DNA of 64,000 nucleotides from assembly GCA_038230215.1 (NCBI GenBank), contig JBBRNR010000011.1, positions 27,990 through 91,989 on the forward strand, written 5' to 3'. Both the position numbers and the translations under genes were made by a program. The notes under the pieces were generated by a model. The model did no database searches. It was not told the origin of the DNA and saw only the letters and a list, made by a program, of their open reading frames with translations. Within the stretch, counting starts at the first letter, position 1. Every line of letters begins with the position of its first letter. The stretch comes from DASVRZ01 sp038230215 (GTDB taxonomy: Bacteria > Verrucomicrobiota > Verrucomicrobiia > Chthoniobacterales > DASVRZ01). Below are positions 1-9,335 of the stretch, in pieces.

Positions 1-1554
1 AGCCTCCTCGGAAGAATCGAGAGAGGCTAGAAAGGACGAAATAGAAGCGGGCTTCTGCGGATCGACGGGCGAAAAAATGATTTTCTCGAAAAAGTCGGCA
101 CCAGCCTGGCCCTCGATAATTTTCAACCACGGCTGCGAACGGATCGTTTCGCGCAGCAACATACTGCGTAAGGCAAAGAGACACAGCATCCGCATGGCGT
201 GGGTCGGCGGCTCAAATGACAACCCCTCGTCGCTAGAAATTTCACGCGGACTGGACGCCGCAGGACGGTTGCGAGGGATCAGCTTTTCAAAATCCTCCCG
301 CAAAATCCCGATCCGAGACACGGTCTTACTGATCGCGTCCTCGCGGATTACCGGGTCCTTCGCCAGCGCGATAAATTCCCCCATTTTTCGCGCAAATTGC
401 TGACGCGTCCGCACATCGGCCTGGCCTGGCAGCCGCGCAATTTGGAAATCGAAAAAGCCGGGCGCGTGATCGATGATTTCCCGAAACGCATCCGGGCCTT
501 GCTTGCGGATGAGCGAGTCTGGATCCTCCCCCGGCGGCATCGTGGCCACGCGCACGAGCAATCCCTGATCCAACAGCGCTGCAAGTGAGCGTTCCGCCGC
601 TTTTTCCCCGGCTGCATCGGCGTCGAAACACAGAACCACGCCTTCCACAAAGCGCTTCAACATCCCCGCCTGCCGCTCCGTAAACGCCGTTCCCTGCGGC
701 GCCACCACATTTCGCACGCCTGCCTCAAACGCGCTGATCAAATCAATTTGCCCCTCGCAGACGATCGCCGTTTTCGCGTTGATGAGGTCTCTCTTACTCG
801 CATGGAGGCCAAAGAGGACGTTGCCCTTCGTAAACAACATCGTCTCTGGCGAGTTGACGTATTTCGCAGTGTCCGAGGCATCGAGCACCCGGCCCGAAAA
901 CGCAATCACCTCGCCATAATCGTTGCGAATTGGAAACATCAGCCGATCTCGAAACCGGTCATAATACTCCCGGCTCTCCTCCCGCGTGCTCACCAGGCCG
1001 CTTTTGGAAATTTCTTCGTGCGAGAAGCCCCGCGACTCCGCGAAATGGCTGAGAGCATCCCACGAATCCGGCGCGTAACCGAGCGTCCAATTGACTGCAA
1101 CTCCGCTCGTCAGCCCGCGGCTCTTCAGATACTCCCTTGCCTTCGCCGCCGCCGGAGTCCGCAGCAGATTCTTGTGAAACCAATCCGCCGCCTCCTTGTG
1201 CAACTCCAGCAACCGCTTCCGCAACCGCAGCCGAGCGTCATCTTCCGCTGACATCTGCTCCTCGATAATCGCGATCCCCGCCCGATCCGCCAGCCGTTTC
1301 ACCGAGCTGACGAAATCCAAATTCTCATACGCCATGACGAAGCGAAAAACGCTCCCGCCTGCTCCGCAGCCGAAGCAATGATACGATTGCCGCGCCGGAT
1401 TGATGTGAAAACTCGGCGTCTTTTCATTGTGAAACGGGCAGAGCGCCTTCCAGACGGAGCCTGCGCGTTTGACAGGAAAATACGACCCGATCACCTCCAC
1501 GATGTCATTCGCGGCGGCCACCTGCTCGATCGTGTCTGGAGGAATCATGCCCAT
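1..1554 (-). CDS. dnaG: DNA primase DnaG (N-terminal part, cut by window edge)
   Basis: Synthesises RNA primers for replication. Reading the minus strand from position 1554 gives 518 codons without a stop, running off the window at position 1. The N-terminus has the zinc-binding pattern CPFH, then about 20 residues on CFGC (residues about 41-64), typical of DnaG. A TOPRIM region follows, with the EGQIDLI motif and, further on, FDADAAG as the acidic metal site. The family is about 580-650 residues long, so the DnaB-binding C-terminus is missing from view. An in-frame ATG also exists at 1548 (MIPPDTIEQV), and either start fits; no clear ribosome binding site decides. Assignment is firm from motifs and order. 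Confidence 0.95.
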   Translation of the reverse strand, partial: MGMIPPDTIEQVAAANDIVEVIGSYFPVKRAGSVWKALCPFHNEKTPSFHINPARQSYHCFGCGAGGSVFRFVMAYENLDFVSSVKRLADRAGIAIIEEQMSAEDDARLRLRKRLLELHKEAADWFHKNLLRTPAAAKAREYLKSRGLTSGVAVNWTLGYAPDSWDALSHFAESRGFSHEEISKSGLVSTREESREYYDRFRDRLMFPIRNDYGEVIAFSGRVLDASDTAKYVNSPETMLFTKGNVLFGLHASKRDLINAKTAIVCEGQIDLISAFEAGVRNVVAPQGTAFTERQAGMLKRFVEGVVLCFDADAAGEKAAERSLAALLDQGLLVRVATMPPGEDPDSLIRKQGPDAFREIIDHAPGFFDFQIARLPGQADVRTRQQFARKMGEFIALAKDPVIREDAISKTVSRIGILREDFEKLIPRNRPAASSPREISSDEGLSFEPPTHAMRMLCLFALRSMLLRETIRSQPWLKIIEGQAGADFFEKIIFSPVDPQKPASISSFLASLDSSEEA

Positions 1555-1721
1555 ATTCAGCGGGGCCAAATGTAGCGCGTCGCGGCAGAAATGGTGATTA
1601 AAAAAACTCGATCTTTACACAGTGGGATGAGAAGAGGCTGTGATGTAACCGCGGACGGCGAGGTTCCTTATTGCCAAGCGGAGCATCTTCCATAGACTGT
1701 GCGGGATTTCTCCAATCTGCA

Positions 1722-2657
1722 ATGCTCTCCCGTCTCTGTTCCATCGCTCTAGCGTCTCTCTTTTTCGCCGCCCTCTCCCCGGTCTCCCGTGCCGCCTCCG
1801 ATGCCTATGGCGTGCAGGCTTACACGATTCTCGATAATGAAACCGGCCACGTTCTCGAGTCTTTTAACGGCGTGAAGAAACGCCAGGTCGCCAGTCTGAC
1901 GAAGATTTGCACGGCTATGGTGGTGCTCGATTGGTGTCGCGCCACCAAGCACGATGTCTCGGAACTCGTCCCTGTCCCCGAGGAGATTGCCCGTATGGAA
2001 GGCTCAAATCCCGTGGGGCTTACACCCGGTGATTTTGTTTCCGTGCGCGACCTCCTTTATTGCGCGCTGCTCCAGTCCGACAATGCCGCCGCCTACACGC
2101 TGGCCGCACATGTCGGTCGCTCCTTGAAGGCTGAGAAATCAAACGATCTGGGGCCGGTGGACACGTTTGTCGCGCAGATGAATGCCCTCGCCCGTTCGCT
2201 GGGTCTGGAACGGACATTGTTTCTCAATCCGCACGGTCTCGAGCCGGCTCGCGGGGTGCTCCCTTACTCGACTGCACAGGACATGGCGATGCTCGCCCGT
2301 TATGCGATGCAGGACAAGGGTTTCCGTTTCTACGTTTCCCAAAAAGAACGCAAAGTGGCCATCGTCCGTGCGCTCAAACCGGAGAGTTATCTGCTGAAGA
2401 ACACCAATGAACTACTCGGCCAGGACGGTATCGACGGGGTGAAAACCGGCAAGACTACAGCCGCAGGTGAATGCCTGATTCTCTCCGCCGTGCGCGCCCC
2501 GGAAACTCGCGAGGAGGGAGGCAAGACCTACGTGACTCCGCGCCGTGTGACGGTGGTGTTACTGGGGGCGCAGGATCGTTTTTCCGCTGGCATGACGCTG
2601 CTCAACCGGGGCTGGAGTCTGGAGGAGCAATGGGCCGCTGGCGGTCGCAAGCCTTAA
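1722..2657 (+). CDS. D-alanyl-D-alanine carboxypeptidase (peptidase S11, PBP5/6 type)
   Basis: Periplasmic enzyme that trims the terminal D-Ala from peptidoglycan stem peptides. The 311-residue product begins with a signal peptide (MLSRLCSIALASLFFAALS, probable cleavage after SRA). It has the three penicillin-binding motifs in order: SLTK at 58-61, SDN at 119-121 and KTG at 241-243. The ATG at 1722 is chosen because it places the hydrophobic segment at the N-terminus; the upstream in-frame ATG at 1671 would add 17 unlikely residues. Only about 310 residues are present, so the C-terminal beta domain seen in E. coli PBP5 is reduced or absent. It lies 16 bases before pfkA and may be co-transcribed with it. 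Confidence 0.9.
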   Translation: MLSRLCSIALASLFFAALSPVSRAASDAYGVQAYTILDNETGHVLESFNGVKKRQVASLTKICTAMVVLDWCRATKHDVSELVPVPEEIARMEGSNPVGLTPGDFVSVRDLLYCALLQSDNAAAYTLAAHVGRSLKAEKSNDLGPVDTFVAQMNALARSLGLERTLFLNPHGLEPARGVLPYSTAQDMAMLARYAMQDKGFRFYVSQKERKVAIVRALKPESYLLKNTNELLGQDGIDGVKTGKTTAAGECLILSAVRAPETREEGGKTYVTPRRVTVVLLGAQDRFSAGMTLLNRGWSLEEQWAAGGRKP

Positions 2658-2673
2658 AAGGGAACACACAAAC

Positions 2674-3750
2674 ATGAGCAAACGCATCGGAGTCTTGACC
2701 AGTGGCGGGGATTGCCCCGGACTGAACGCCGTCTTACGAGGGGTTGTCCGCGCGTCTGACCATTTGGACTGGGAGGTGATCGCCTTTATCGACGGCTACG
2801 AGGGCATTCTGCCTCCGGTGAGAACAATGCAACTCACCCGTGCCAACACCGCCGGCATCATGCAGCAGGGCGGCACGATGATCGGTACGACTAACAAGGG
2901 CAACTTCATCGCCAAGGTCGGTGACGGCAAAAAAATGGCTGCGCCCCCCGAGGTCGTGGCGAAGGCCCGAAAGACGATCGAGGAGTTAAAATTGGATGCC
3001 GTGATCGCCATCGGTGGCGACGGTTCGCTAACGACCGCACTGCAACTTTACGAGGAAGGTTTCCCGATGATCGGGGTGCCAAAAACCATCGATAACGACC
3101 TGGAGGCGACCGCAATGACATTCGGCTTTGACTCCGCCGTGGCCTGCGTGGCCGATGCGCTGGATCGTTTGCATACCACGGCGTCCAGCCACAAACGCGT
3201 CATGGTGCTCGAAGTCATGGGGAGGCACGCGGGTTGGATCGCGCTTTACGGCGGACTGGCCGGCGGGGCGGACATTATTTTACTGCCGGAAATCCCTTTC
3301 GATTACGAGAAAGTGGCCGAGGTCGTTCGCCGCCGTGAGTCCGATGGCTACAAAAGCACCATGGTCGTCGTCGCCGAGGGAGCTTGCCCACGGGACGGCT
3401 GTCTCGTCGTCGCCGAGCAACGCGCTGGGGAATATCGCCTCGGCGGCATTGGCGAGCAGGTTGCCCACGAAATCATCGCGCGCACGGACAAAGAGACGCG
3501 CACCTGCGTGCTCGGCCATCTCCAACGCGGCGGCGCTCCGACCACCCTCGACCGCATCCTGGGCACGCGCTTCGGCGTTCACGCGGTGAAAATGATCGAG
3601 GAAGAGAAGTTTGGCCGAATGGTCAGCTACCAGAATTATATTGTTCTCGACGTGCCGATTGCCGACGCCGTCCACCGCCTGCGCACCGTGCCGCCCGATC
3701 ATCAAATGGTGGAAACCGCTCGCGCCGTGGACATTTCCTTTGGCGACTAA
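2674..3750 (+). CDS. pfkA: 6-phosphofructokinase
   Basis: Phosphorylates fructose 6-phosphate to fructose 1,6-bisphosphate in glycolysis, in the cytoplasm. Length 358 residues. Seen: the N-terminal nucleotide loop LTSGGDCPGLNAV, GGDGS near residue 114, the catalytic TIDND near 137 and MGRHAGWIAL near 185. The glycine in GGDGS is the ATP-type residue, but the lysine in PKTIDND is the residue usually found in pyrophosphate-dependent enzymes. This mixed signature is known from the so-called group III PFKs, so the phosphoryl donor (ATP or PPi) cannot be settled from sequence alone. The next gene, an Lrp-type regulator, starts 5 bases downstream. Confidence 0.93.
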   Translation: MSKRIGVLTSGGDCPGLNAVLRGVVRASDHLDWEVIAFIDGYEGILPPVRTMQLTRANTAGIMQQGGTMIGTTNKGNFIAKVGDGKKMAAPPEVVAKARKTIEELKLDAVIAIGGDGSLTTALQLYEEGFPMIGVPKTIDNDLEATAMTFGFDSAVACVADALDRLHTTASSHKRVMVLEVMGRHAGWIALYGGLAGGADIILLPEIPFDYEKVAEVVRRRESDGYKSTMVVVAEGACPRDGCLVVAEQRAGEYRLGGIGEQVAHEIIARTDKETRTCVLGHLQRGGAPTTLDRILGTRFGVHAVKMIEEEKFGRMVSYQNYIVLDVPIADAVHRLRTVPPDHQMVETARAVDISFGD

Positions 3751-3755
3751 AATTT

Positions 3756-4238
3756 ATGGACTCCAAACTGCTCGCCATCCTCGCCGCCGATGCCCACGCC
3801 TCAAAAGAGGACATCGCACGCCAGCTCCAAACTACTGTGGAAATCGTCGCAGAACGCATCGCCGCGCTCGAGGCGGACGGCATTATTCTGGGCTACCAGG
3901 CGATTCTCGACGAGGAACGCGCCAATTCAAAAAACGTCACCGCTGTGATAGAAGTCCGCATTACGCCCGAGCGCGGCGGCGGTTTCAATCGATTGGCCGG
4001 GCGCATCTCGCAATTTGACCAGGTGAAAAGCTGCTACCTCATGAGCGGCGGCTACGATCTGGCTGTCGTAGTCGAGGGCACTGATCTGCGCGACATCGCG
4101 ATGTTCGTCGCGGAAAAACTGGCCAGCATCGAGGGCGTTCTCAGCACGGCGACGAGTTTTCGGCTAAAAACCTACAAGTCGAACGGAATTCTTGCGAAAA
4201 GCGAAGCTCCTAACGGTCGCCTCGCAGTCGCTCCGTAA
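3756..4238 (+). CDS. Lrp/AsnC family transcriptional regulator
   Basis: Predicted amino-acid-responsive DNA-binding regulator, 160 residues. The N-terminal half is a winged helix-turn-helix (about residues 3-50, including IARQLQTTVEIVAERIAALEADGII). The C-terminal half is an alpha/beta ligand-binding RAM domain (about 60-140). The ATG at 3756 follows the pfkA stop by 5 bases, so the two are probably co-transcribed. A class I aminotransferase lies 118 bases downstream on the same strand. Pairing of an AsnC-type regulator with an aminotransferase is common, so the aminotransferase is a plausible target or partner. The effector is unknown. Confidence 0.88.
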   Translation: MDSKLLAILAADAHASKEDIARQLQTTVEIVAERIAALEADGIILGYQAILDEERANSKNVTAVIEVRITPERGGGFNRLAGRISQFDQVKSCYLMSGGYDLAVVVEGTDLRDIAMFVAEKLASIEGVLSTATSFRLKTYKSNGILAKSEAPNGRLAVAP

Positions 4239-4356
4239 CCGCTGCTGCACCAGAATGGCGGGATAGAAGCCACGAGGGGGCTTGACGCCTTTTCGTGCAG
4301 GATTACTTTGGAAATCCATCGCGCCTTTCCCTCGCCCTTAGTTAATAAATTTTACC

Positions 4357-5547
4357 ATGTCTGTCTCTTCACACATCGCCGATCACGTCCGCGACATTCC
4401 GAAATCGGGAATCCGCGACTTTTTTGAGCTCGTCCAATCCATGAAAGACGTCATCTCGCTGGGAGTCGGCGAGCCGGATTTCGTGACTCCATGGCACATC
4501 CGCGAGGCCGCTATTTTTGCCTTGGAAAAGGGGCGCACCACTTATACCTCAAACCTCGGCCTTCCTAAGCTGCGCCAGGCCGTGAGCAAGTGGACGGCGG
4601 ACCGATTTTCAGTCGAGTATGATCCGATCACCGAGGTGCTCATTTCCGTAGGCGCATCCGAGGCCATCGATCTCGCTCTACGCGCCCTGATCAATCCCGG
4701 CGACGAGGTTATTTATCACGAGCCCTGTTACGTTTCCTACAGTCCGAGCATCGCCCTGGCTTATGGCGTGCCTGTCGCGGTTTCGACGAAGCCGGAGGAT
4801 AATTTCAGCCTGACCGCCGCCGCGCTGGCCGAAAAAATTACCCCGCGCTCGAAGCTGCTCATGCTGAATTTTCCCACCAATCCCACGGGAGCCACACAGA
4901 CCCGTGAGGAACTCGTGAAGATTGCCGCCCTTTGCGAGCAGCATAATCTGGTCGTCATCACCGACGAGATTTATAGCGAACTCACCTTCGACGGAGCAGA
5001 GCACTACTCCATCGTTAGCCTGCCCGGAATGCGCGAACGGACGATTTTTATTCACGGCTGCTCGAAATCGTTCGCCATGACCGGCTTTCGCATCGGCTAC
5101 GCCTGCGCCCCTGCGGCACTCATCGAGGCCATGATGAAAGTCCACCAATACGCCATCATGTGCGCCAGCATTATTGCCCAAGAGGCGGCCATCGAGGCGC
5201 TCGAAAATGGCGCGGCCTCCGTGAAAATGATGCGCGACCAATACGAACTGCGCCGTAATTTCATCGTCAGTCGCTGCCAGGAGATCGGACTTCCATGCCA
5301 TTCACCGAAGGGCAGCTTTTACATTTTCCCGCGGATCGACCATCTCGGGATCAGCAGCAAGAATTTCTCGCTCGGCCTTCTGCAAACGCAGAACGTTGCC
5401 GTCGTTCCAGGCCCTGCGTTTGGCCCAAGCGGCGAGGGCTTCGTGCGGTGCTGCTTCGCGACCAATCTCGATCAGATAAAAATCGCGATGGACCGCATGG
5501 AAACCTTCATCGGAACGCTCTCAGCGAAAGTCCAAGTGGCGGCCTGA
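4357..5547 (+). CDS. PLP-dependent aminotransferase, class I/II
   Basis: Transfers amino groups between an amino acid and a 2-oxo acid using pyridoxal phosphate. Length 396 residues, usual for the aspartate aminotransferase fold. Seen: NFPTNPTGAT (substrate/PLP contact region), ITDEIYSELTFDG (PLP-ring Asp and Tyr), and the Schiff-base lysine in CSKSFAMTGFRIGY at about residue 237. Substrate is not determinable; relatives include aspartate and aromatic aminotransferases and PatA-like enzymes. The 118-base upstream gap has a possible -35 (TTGACG, 4282-4287) but only a poor -10. The start is preceded by an AT-rich stretch without an obvious ribosome binding site. Confidence 0.92.
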   Translation: MSVSSHIADHVRDIPKSGIRDFFELVQSMKDVISLGVGEPDFVTPWHIREAAIFALEKGRTTYTSNLGLPKLRQAVSKWTADRFSVEYDPITEVLISVGASEAIDLALRALINPGDEVIYHEPCYVSYSPSIALAYGVPVAVSTKPEDNFSLTAAALAEKITPRSKLLMLNFPTNPTGATQTREELVKIAALCEQHNLVVITDEIYSELTFDGAEHYSIVSLPGMRERTIFIHGCSKSFAMTGFRIGYACAPAALIEAMMKVHQYAIMCASIIAQEAAIEALENGAASVKMMRDQYELRRNFIVSRCQEIGLPCHSPKGSFYIFPRIDHLGISSKNFSLGLLQTQNVAVVPGPAFGPSGEGFVRCCFATNLDQIKIAMDRMETFIGTLSAKVQVAA

Positions 5548-5650
5548 AGAATTTTTTATAAAAAACCAGACCAGTTTACATCTGGCTTCGTTTGGGTAAT
5601 GTAAGCCCGTCACATTCCCCCAATGAAGGCGATTACTACATAACCTAAAA

Positions 5651-6358
5651 ATGAAACCAATGAAAACAAACCTCCTTACTCTAGCAACCGTTGCAGCTAT
5701 GGGCGCCTCCGCTTTTGCGGGCAGCACCATGGTCGCAGCGAGCAAAAACCCTGTGCAACAAGAGACCATGATGTCTCTTTATGCAGATCGTGAATGGAAT
5801 GTCGATATCTTCGGCACCTACGCCTTCACAGAATCCACCAACGAACGCATCCTCGGTGACCATGCTTTCGGTGGCGGTGTTGCAGTCAACTACTTCTTCA
5901 CCAGGAACTGGGGCATCGGCCTTGAAGGTCAGGCCTTGAAAACCCAACGTGATCGTAACGGTGATAATGAAGACGTCGTGGCGTCGGGTGCCTTAAACGT
6001 CATCTATCGTTACCCAATCGGTACTTCTGGCTGGGCTCCCTACGTTTACGTCGGTGGCGGTGCAGTCTTTAACGCTCACTCTGGTTCAAACAGCAGCAGT
6101 TCCAGCTTCACCAGCGTTGATAGCCTCGAAGGTGTGGATGGCATTCAAAATATCCCTACTGATGCTACAGACAGCAGCAGTTCAAGCCACAATCGTAACG
6201 ACGAAAATGACACCCTTTTCGAAGGTCATGCCGGTGCTGGTGTCGAATACCGCATCACACGCAACTTCGGTATTTTCACCGATGGTCGCTGGACTGTGGT
6301 TGACGGTGCCAAAAACAACTTCCCGTCGGTTCGTACGGGCGTTCGTTTCGCTTTCTAA
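5651..6358 (+). CDS. Outer-membrane beta-barrel protein (OmpA-barrel/opacity type)
   Basis: A 235-residue secreted protein: signal peptide (MKPMKTNLLTLATVAAMGASAFA), then alternating hydrophobic strands such as GGGVAVNYFF, GIGLEGQAL and YVYVGGGAVFNA. A Ser/Asn-rich insert at about residues 148-185 looks like an extracellular loop. The last residue is phenylalanine (RTGVRFAF), the usual outer-membrane assembly signal. Codon use is more even and AT-richer than in neighbours, consistent with high expression. It is monocistronic: about 100 AT-rich bases precede it and a strong terminator follows. The specific function is unknown. Confidence 0.85.
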   Translation: MKPMKTNLLTLATVAAMGASAFAGSTMVAASKNPVQQETMMSLYADREWNVDIFGTYAFTESTNERILGDHAFGGGVAVNYFFTRNWGIGLEGQALKTQRDRNGDNEDVVASGALNVIYRYPIGTSGWAPYVYVGGGAVFNAHSGSNSSSSSFTSVDSLEGVDGIQNIPTDATDSSSSSHNRNDENDTLFEGHAGAGVEYRITRNFGIFTDGRWTVVDGAKNNFPSVRTGVRFAF

Positions 6359-6380
6359 CTTCAGTAGTTAAGATCATAAA

Positions 6381-6414
6381 AAGCCGGGTTGCTTCCATGC
6401 AGCCCGGCTTTTTT
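6381..6414 (+). terminator. Rho-independent terminator after the outer-membrane protein gene
   Basis: Arms AAGCCGGG (6381-6388) and CCCGGCTT (6403-6410) form a GC-rich hairpin, followed by a T run. It begins 22 bases after the stop codon and separates the (+) gene from convergent hrpB. Confidence 0.85.
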
Positions 6415-6453
6415 ATTTTCCCGGCTGGAGTCAGATAGTTACCTAACTCCGAT

Positions 6454-8973
6454 CTAACGCCATTCGTGACGCGGATATTTTCGCTGCAATTGCTGCTTCA
6501 GCACGGGGTAACTTTCCTTCCAAAACGTCGTCAAACTCTGCGTCACCTGCACCGGTCGATGGTTAGGAGCCAGCACCTGGATGAGGACCGGCACGCGGCC
6601 CATGCAAATGGTTAGATCCCGCTCCACTCCAAATAAATCCTGGATGCGAGCCGCTAAAGTGGGCAGTCCGGTTTCGGCGTAAACGAGCTTGATCGAGCGC
6701 GGTTTGGCCAGACCCGGCAGCTCGATTTTTTCGGGCGCGTGGGTGTCGAGCCAATCGAGTTGCATTCGACTCAGCCAGCTTTTCACTGTGGGCCAGACCG
6801 GCTTTTCCTTGATCTCTTTGTAACCCACGGCACCGAGGCAGAGTTGCTCGATCAATGTCGTGCGATCTTCCTGCGTGATCGGAGTTAGATTCAATTCAGG
6901 GGCCCATTCTGTAAGTCGATTCAGTCGCAGAATCCATTGCTCGACGGTGTGATCCCAGTTTTCCAGGACCAATCTCCCTGCGACGACTTCCTCGGCCAGC
7001 ACCCGCGCAGCCTCGCCCGGCGGTGGCGGGCTGGCCTTCGGTTTCTCCAAAGTTAGATCGCGAAATCGGCGGCTCGTCTCAGCTATCACGCGGCGTTGAA
7101 TCGGGTCGAATCGAATGGAAGTCGAATCTGAAAAATCCGCTGGGAACATCTCGCGCAGCCAGTCTTCCTGGATCGCGGTGGCCAAGGTTAGGAGCGTGTT
7201 CAGCTCTTTGTCGCGTCCCTCGATCTCGCGAATCTCGCCAATGACTAACAACGGATGTTTTTGCACCACGCTCTCGCGCGCCAGCACACCGCGCCGGGCG
7301 TGAACTAGCTCGCATTGCAATGTCCCGCTGTCCATCCGACGCGCGACCTGATCGGAGAAACCGGCGAGCAAACATTTCGCCAGTGCCTCGCCGTTCATCG
7401 GACTTTCAGTGACATCTAACTTCTCATCCGTCGCGATGCGCAAAAACTGATCGAAGAGCTGCTGGATCTGTTTCGCCGTCGCGTAATGAATGCCGAGTTG
7501 CTTGCTGCGGTCCGGCCCGGCCTTCACCGCGTAACGCCAGGCGCGAATGGCTAGAAAGAAATCTGACTCCGCCTCGGACCCGAGAATGTCGTCGCGCAGA
7601 TCGTCCATCTTGCGCCCCTGGCTGCGCAGCAAAATCCCGCGCCCTTGAGTCATCGCCGCCAGCAATGCGCAACCGCGCACGCAGCCGAGTTCCTGTGCCA
7701 TAAGAAACATCCGGGCGTAACGTGGATGCACCGGAAACGCCAGCATCCGACGTCCGAGTGGCGTGATGATTTCTCGTTCCACTGCTCCGAGATCGACCAG
7801 CAAATCCTCCGCGCGTTGCAAGCCCTTTGCATCGGGTTTTTCCAGCCAGCGGAAGTCGTGGATGTTTCTAACATTGCCCGCCTTTAAGGTTAGCACGACC
7901 TCGCTCAGATCCAGACGCTTCACCTCCGGTAAATCCTGCGGCGCGCGCAGCGAATGCTCATGCGCCGTCCACAGACGCAGGCAGCGGCCGGGGGCGGTGC
8001 GACCCGCGCGACCGGCACGCTGGTCGGCGGAGGAGCGCGAAATCTTTTCTACTAACAATGTGTTGATGCCACGCTGCGGATCGAATTTCGCCACGCGAGC
8101 CAGACCGCAATCGACGACAATCGTAATGCCGTCGATGGTTAGGGAAGTCTCCGCCACGTTAGTAGAGACGACGACTTTCCTAACATCGTGTTTGCTCACC
8201 GCCGCATCCTGCTCCGCCGCTGGAAGTTCGCCATGCAGCGGCAGGACTAACACTCCCCTACTCGTCCGCCGGATCGCCTCGATGGTGCGCTGAATTTCAT
8301 ACGCGCCGGGCATGAAGACGAGCGCGTCGCCACTGGTTTTTCCTAACAATCGATCCAGCTCATCGGCGGCCAGATCCCAGATTGGGTAATCGGGGCCGAC
8401 CGGCTTGTCGAGGTATTCGATCTCGACCGGATGCGTGCGGCCTTCCGATGTTAGCACAGTGCAGGGAGCCAGATAATCTTCTAACTTGACCGTGTCCAGG
8501 GTCGCGGACATGACGACGATGACGAGGTCGGGACGCGTCGTGTCCTGCAAATCGAGAGCGCGCGCCAGCGTGATGTCGCCGTAAAGATGACGCTCGTGAA
8601 ATTCATCGAAAACCACGACTTGGATTCCGCTCAGACTCGGATCGTGGATCATCTGCCGCAGGAGAATGCCCTCGGTGACGAAACGGATTTTTGTCTCGGC
8701 GGACGTGCGGTTTTCCAGCCGGATCTGATAGCCCACGAGCCCCCCGGTTTTCACCTTCATTTCGTAAGCGACGCGATCTGCTAACATTCTTGCCGCGAGA
8801 CGGCGCGGTTGCAGGAGAACGATCTGACCCGACTGCGTGAGCCCTGCGACATGGAGAATCTGCGGAATCTGAGTCGATTTCCCGGAGCCGGTCGGAGCTT
8901 GGACGAGCAGACGTGCCTTCGGGAGTCGGGCGGCGGCGACAATGGCGTCGGAGATTTCGTAAATGGGCAGCAT
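6454..8973 (-). CDS. hrpB: ATP-dependent DEAH-box helicase HrpB
   Basis: RNA helicase-like protein of the HrpB family, 839 residues. Motifs in order: Walker A APTGSGKST (about residues 26-34), DEFH box in VVFDEFHERH, motif III in VVMSATLD, then the helicase C, HA2 and HrpB-specific C-terminal regions (ending RKYPRHEWR). The start at 8973 (MLPIYEISDAI) matches the usual HrpB N-terminus; an in-frame ATG at 9030 would add 19 residues running toward the upstream repeat array. Role in most bacteria is poorly known. The gene is unusually dense in the pentamer GTTAG/CTAAC on both strands (see findings). It converges on the outer-membrane protein gene and diverges from lnt. Confidence 0.95.
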   Translation of the reverse strand: MLPIYEISDAIVAAARLPKARLLVQAPTGSGKSTQIPQILHVAGLTQSGQIVLLQPRRLAARMLADRVAYEMKVKTGGLVGYQIRLENRTSAETKIRFVTEGILLRQMIHDPSLSGIQVVVFDEFHERHLYGDITLARALDLQDTTRPDLVIVVMSATLDTVKLEDYLAPCTVLTSEGRTHPVEIEYLDKPVGPDYPIWDLAADELDRLLGKTSGDALVFMPGAYEIQRTIEAIRRTSRGVLVLPLHGELPAAEQDAAVSKHDVRKVVVSTNVAETSLTIDGITIVVDCGLARVAKFDPQRGINTLLVEKISRSSADQRAGRAGRTAPGRCLRLWTAHEHSLRAPQDLPEVKRLDLSEVVLTLKAGNVRNIHDFRWLEKPDAKGLQRAEDLLVDLGAVEREIITPLGRRMLAFPVHPRYARMFLMAQELGCVRGCALLAAMTQGRGILLRSQGRKMDDLRDDILGSEAESDFFLAIRAWRYAVKAGPDRSKQLGIHYATAKQIQQLFDQFLRIATDEKLDVTESPMNGEALAKCLLAGFSDQVARRMDSGTLQCELVHARRGVLARESVVQKHPLLVIGEIREIEGRDKELNTLLTLATAIQEDWLREMFPADFSDSTSIRFDPIQRRVIAETSRRFRDLTLEKPKASPPPPGEAARVLAEEVVAGRLVLENWDHTVEQWILRLNRLTEWAPELNLTPITQEDRTTLIEQLCLGAVGYKEIKEKPVWPTVKSWLSRMQLDWLDTHAPEKIELPGLAKPRSIKLVYAETGLPTLAARIQDLFGVERDLTICMGRVPVLIQVLAPNHRPVQVTQSLTTFWKESYPVLKQQLQRKYPRHEWR

Positions 8974-9013
8974 CGGGGAGGCGGAGTTTCCATGGAATAC
9001 GGGGAAATTGCAA

Positions 9014-9286
9014 CCGGCGGCTGACGGCACTCCGGCAAACGTTTAAAGTGTTGGGGTGAACGCTAAAATCGTTCCGGTGAGCGTTCAAAGCACTCCGGCG
9101 AACGTTCAAAGTGTTCAGGCGAACGCTGAAATCGTTCCGGTGAGCATTCAAAGCACTCCGGCGAACATCCAAAGTGTTCAGGCGAACGCTGAAATCGTTC
9201 CGGCGAACATTCAAAGTATTCGGGTGAACGCTCAAAGCACTCCAACGAACGCTAAAATCGTTCCAGCGAGCCGTTTGGGCATTCCG
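9014..9286. repeat. Degenerate tandem array, exact 21-bp period, 13 units
   Basis: Thirteen consecutive 21-bp units keep perfect phase from 9014 to 9286, with a consensus near GYGARCGYTCAAAGYRYTCC. The units at 9119-9139 and 9182-9202 are identical, and a 63-bp (three-unit) higher-order pattern is visible between about 9056 and 9202. Because 21 is a multiple of three, heptapeptide repeats appear on both strands (for example VQSTPAN on + and FERSPEC on -). The + frame is open from a GTG at 9056 to 9421 and overlaps lnt out of frame; I do not consider it an established gene. The array fills most of the divergent hrpB/lnt intergenic region. Confidence 0.9.
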
Positions 9287-9335
9287 GACAATCCAATTTG
9301 TGAAACCACTGCCCGACCATTAGCATCGAACTCCC

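Noticed and set aside
3384..3755. Possible fusion of the Lrp-type regulator with an upstream open frame
   Set aside because: The extra N-terminal residues are out-of-frame pfkA; the helix-turn-helix begins at the ATG at 3756.
4282..4310. Sigma-70 promoter before the aminotransferase gene
   Set aside because: TTGACG is a fair -35 but no acceptable -10 lies 16-18 bases downstream.
9014..9286. CRISPR array
   Set aside because: Units are contiguous 21-bp variants with no spacers, and no cas genes are present.
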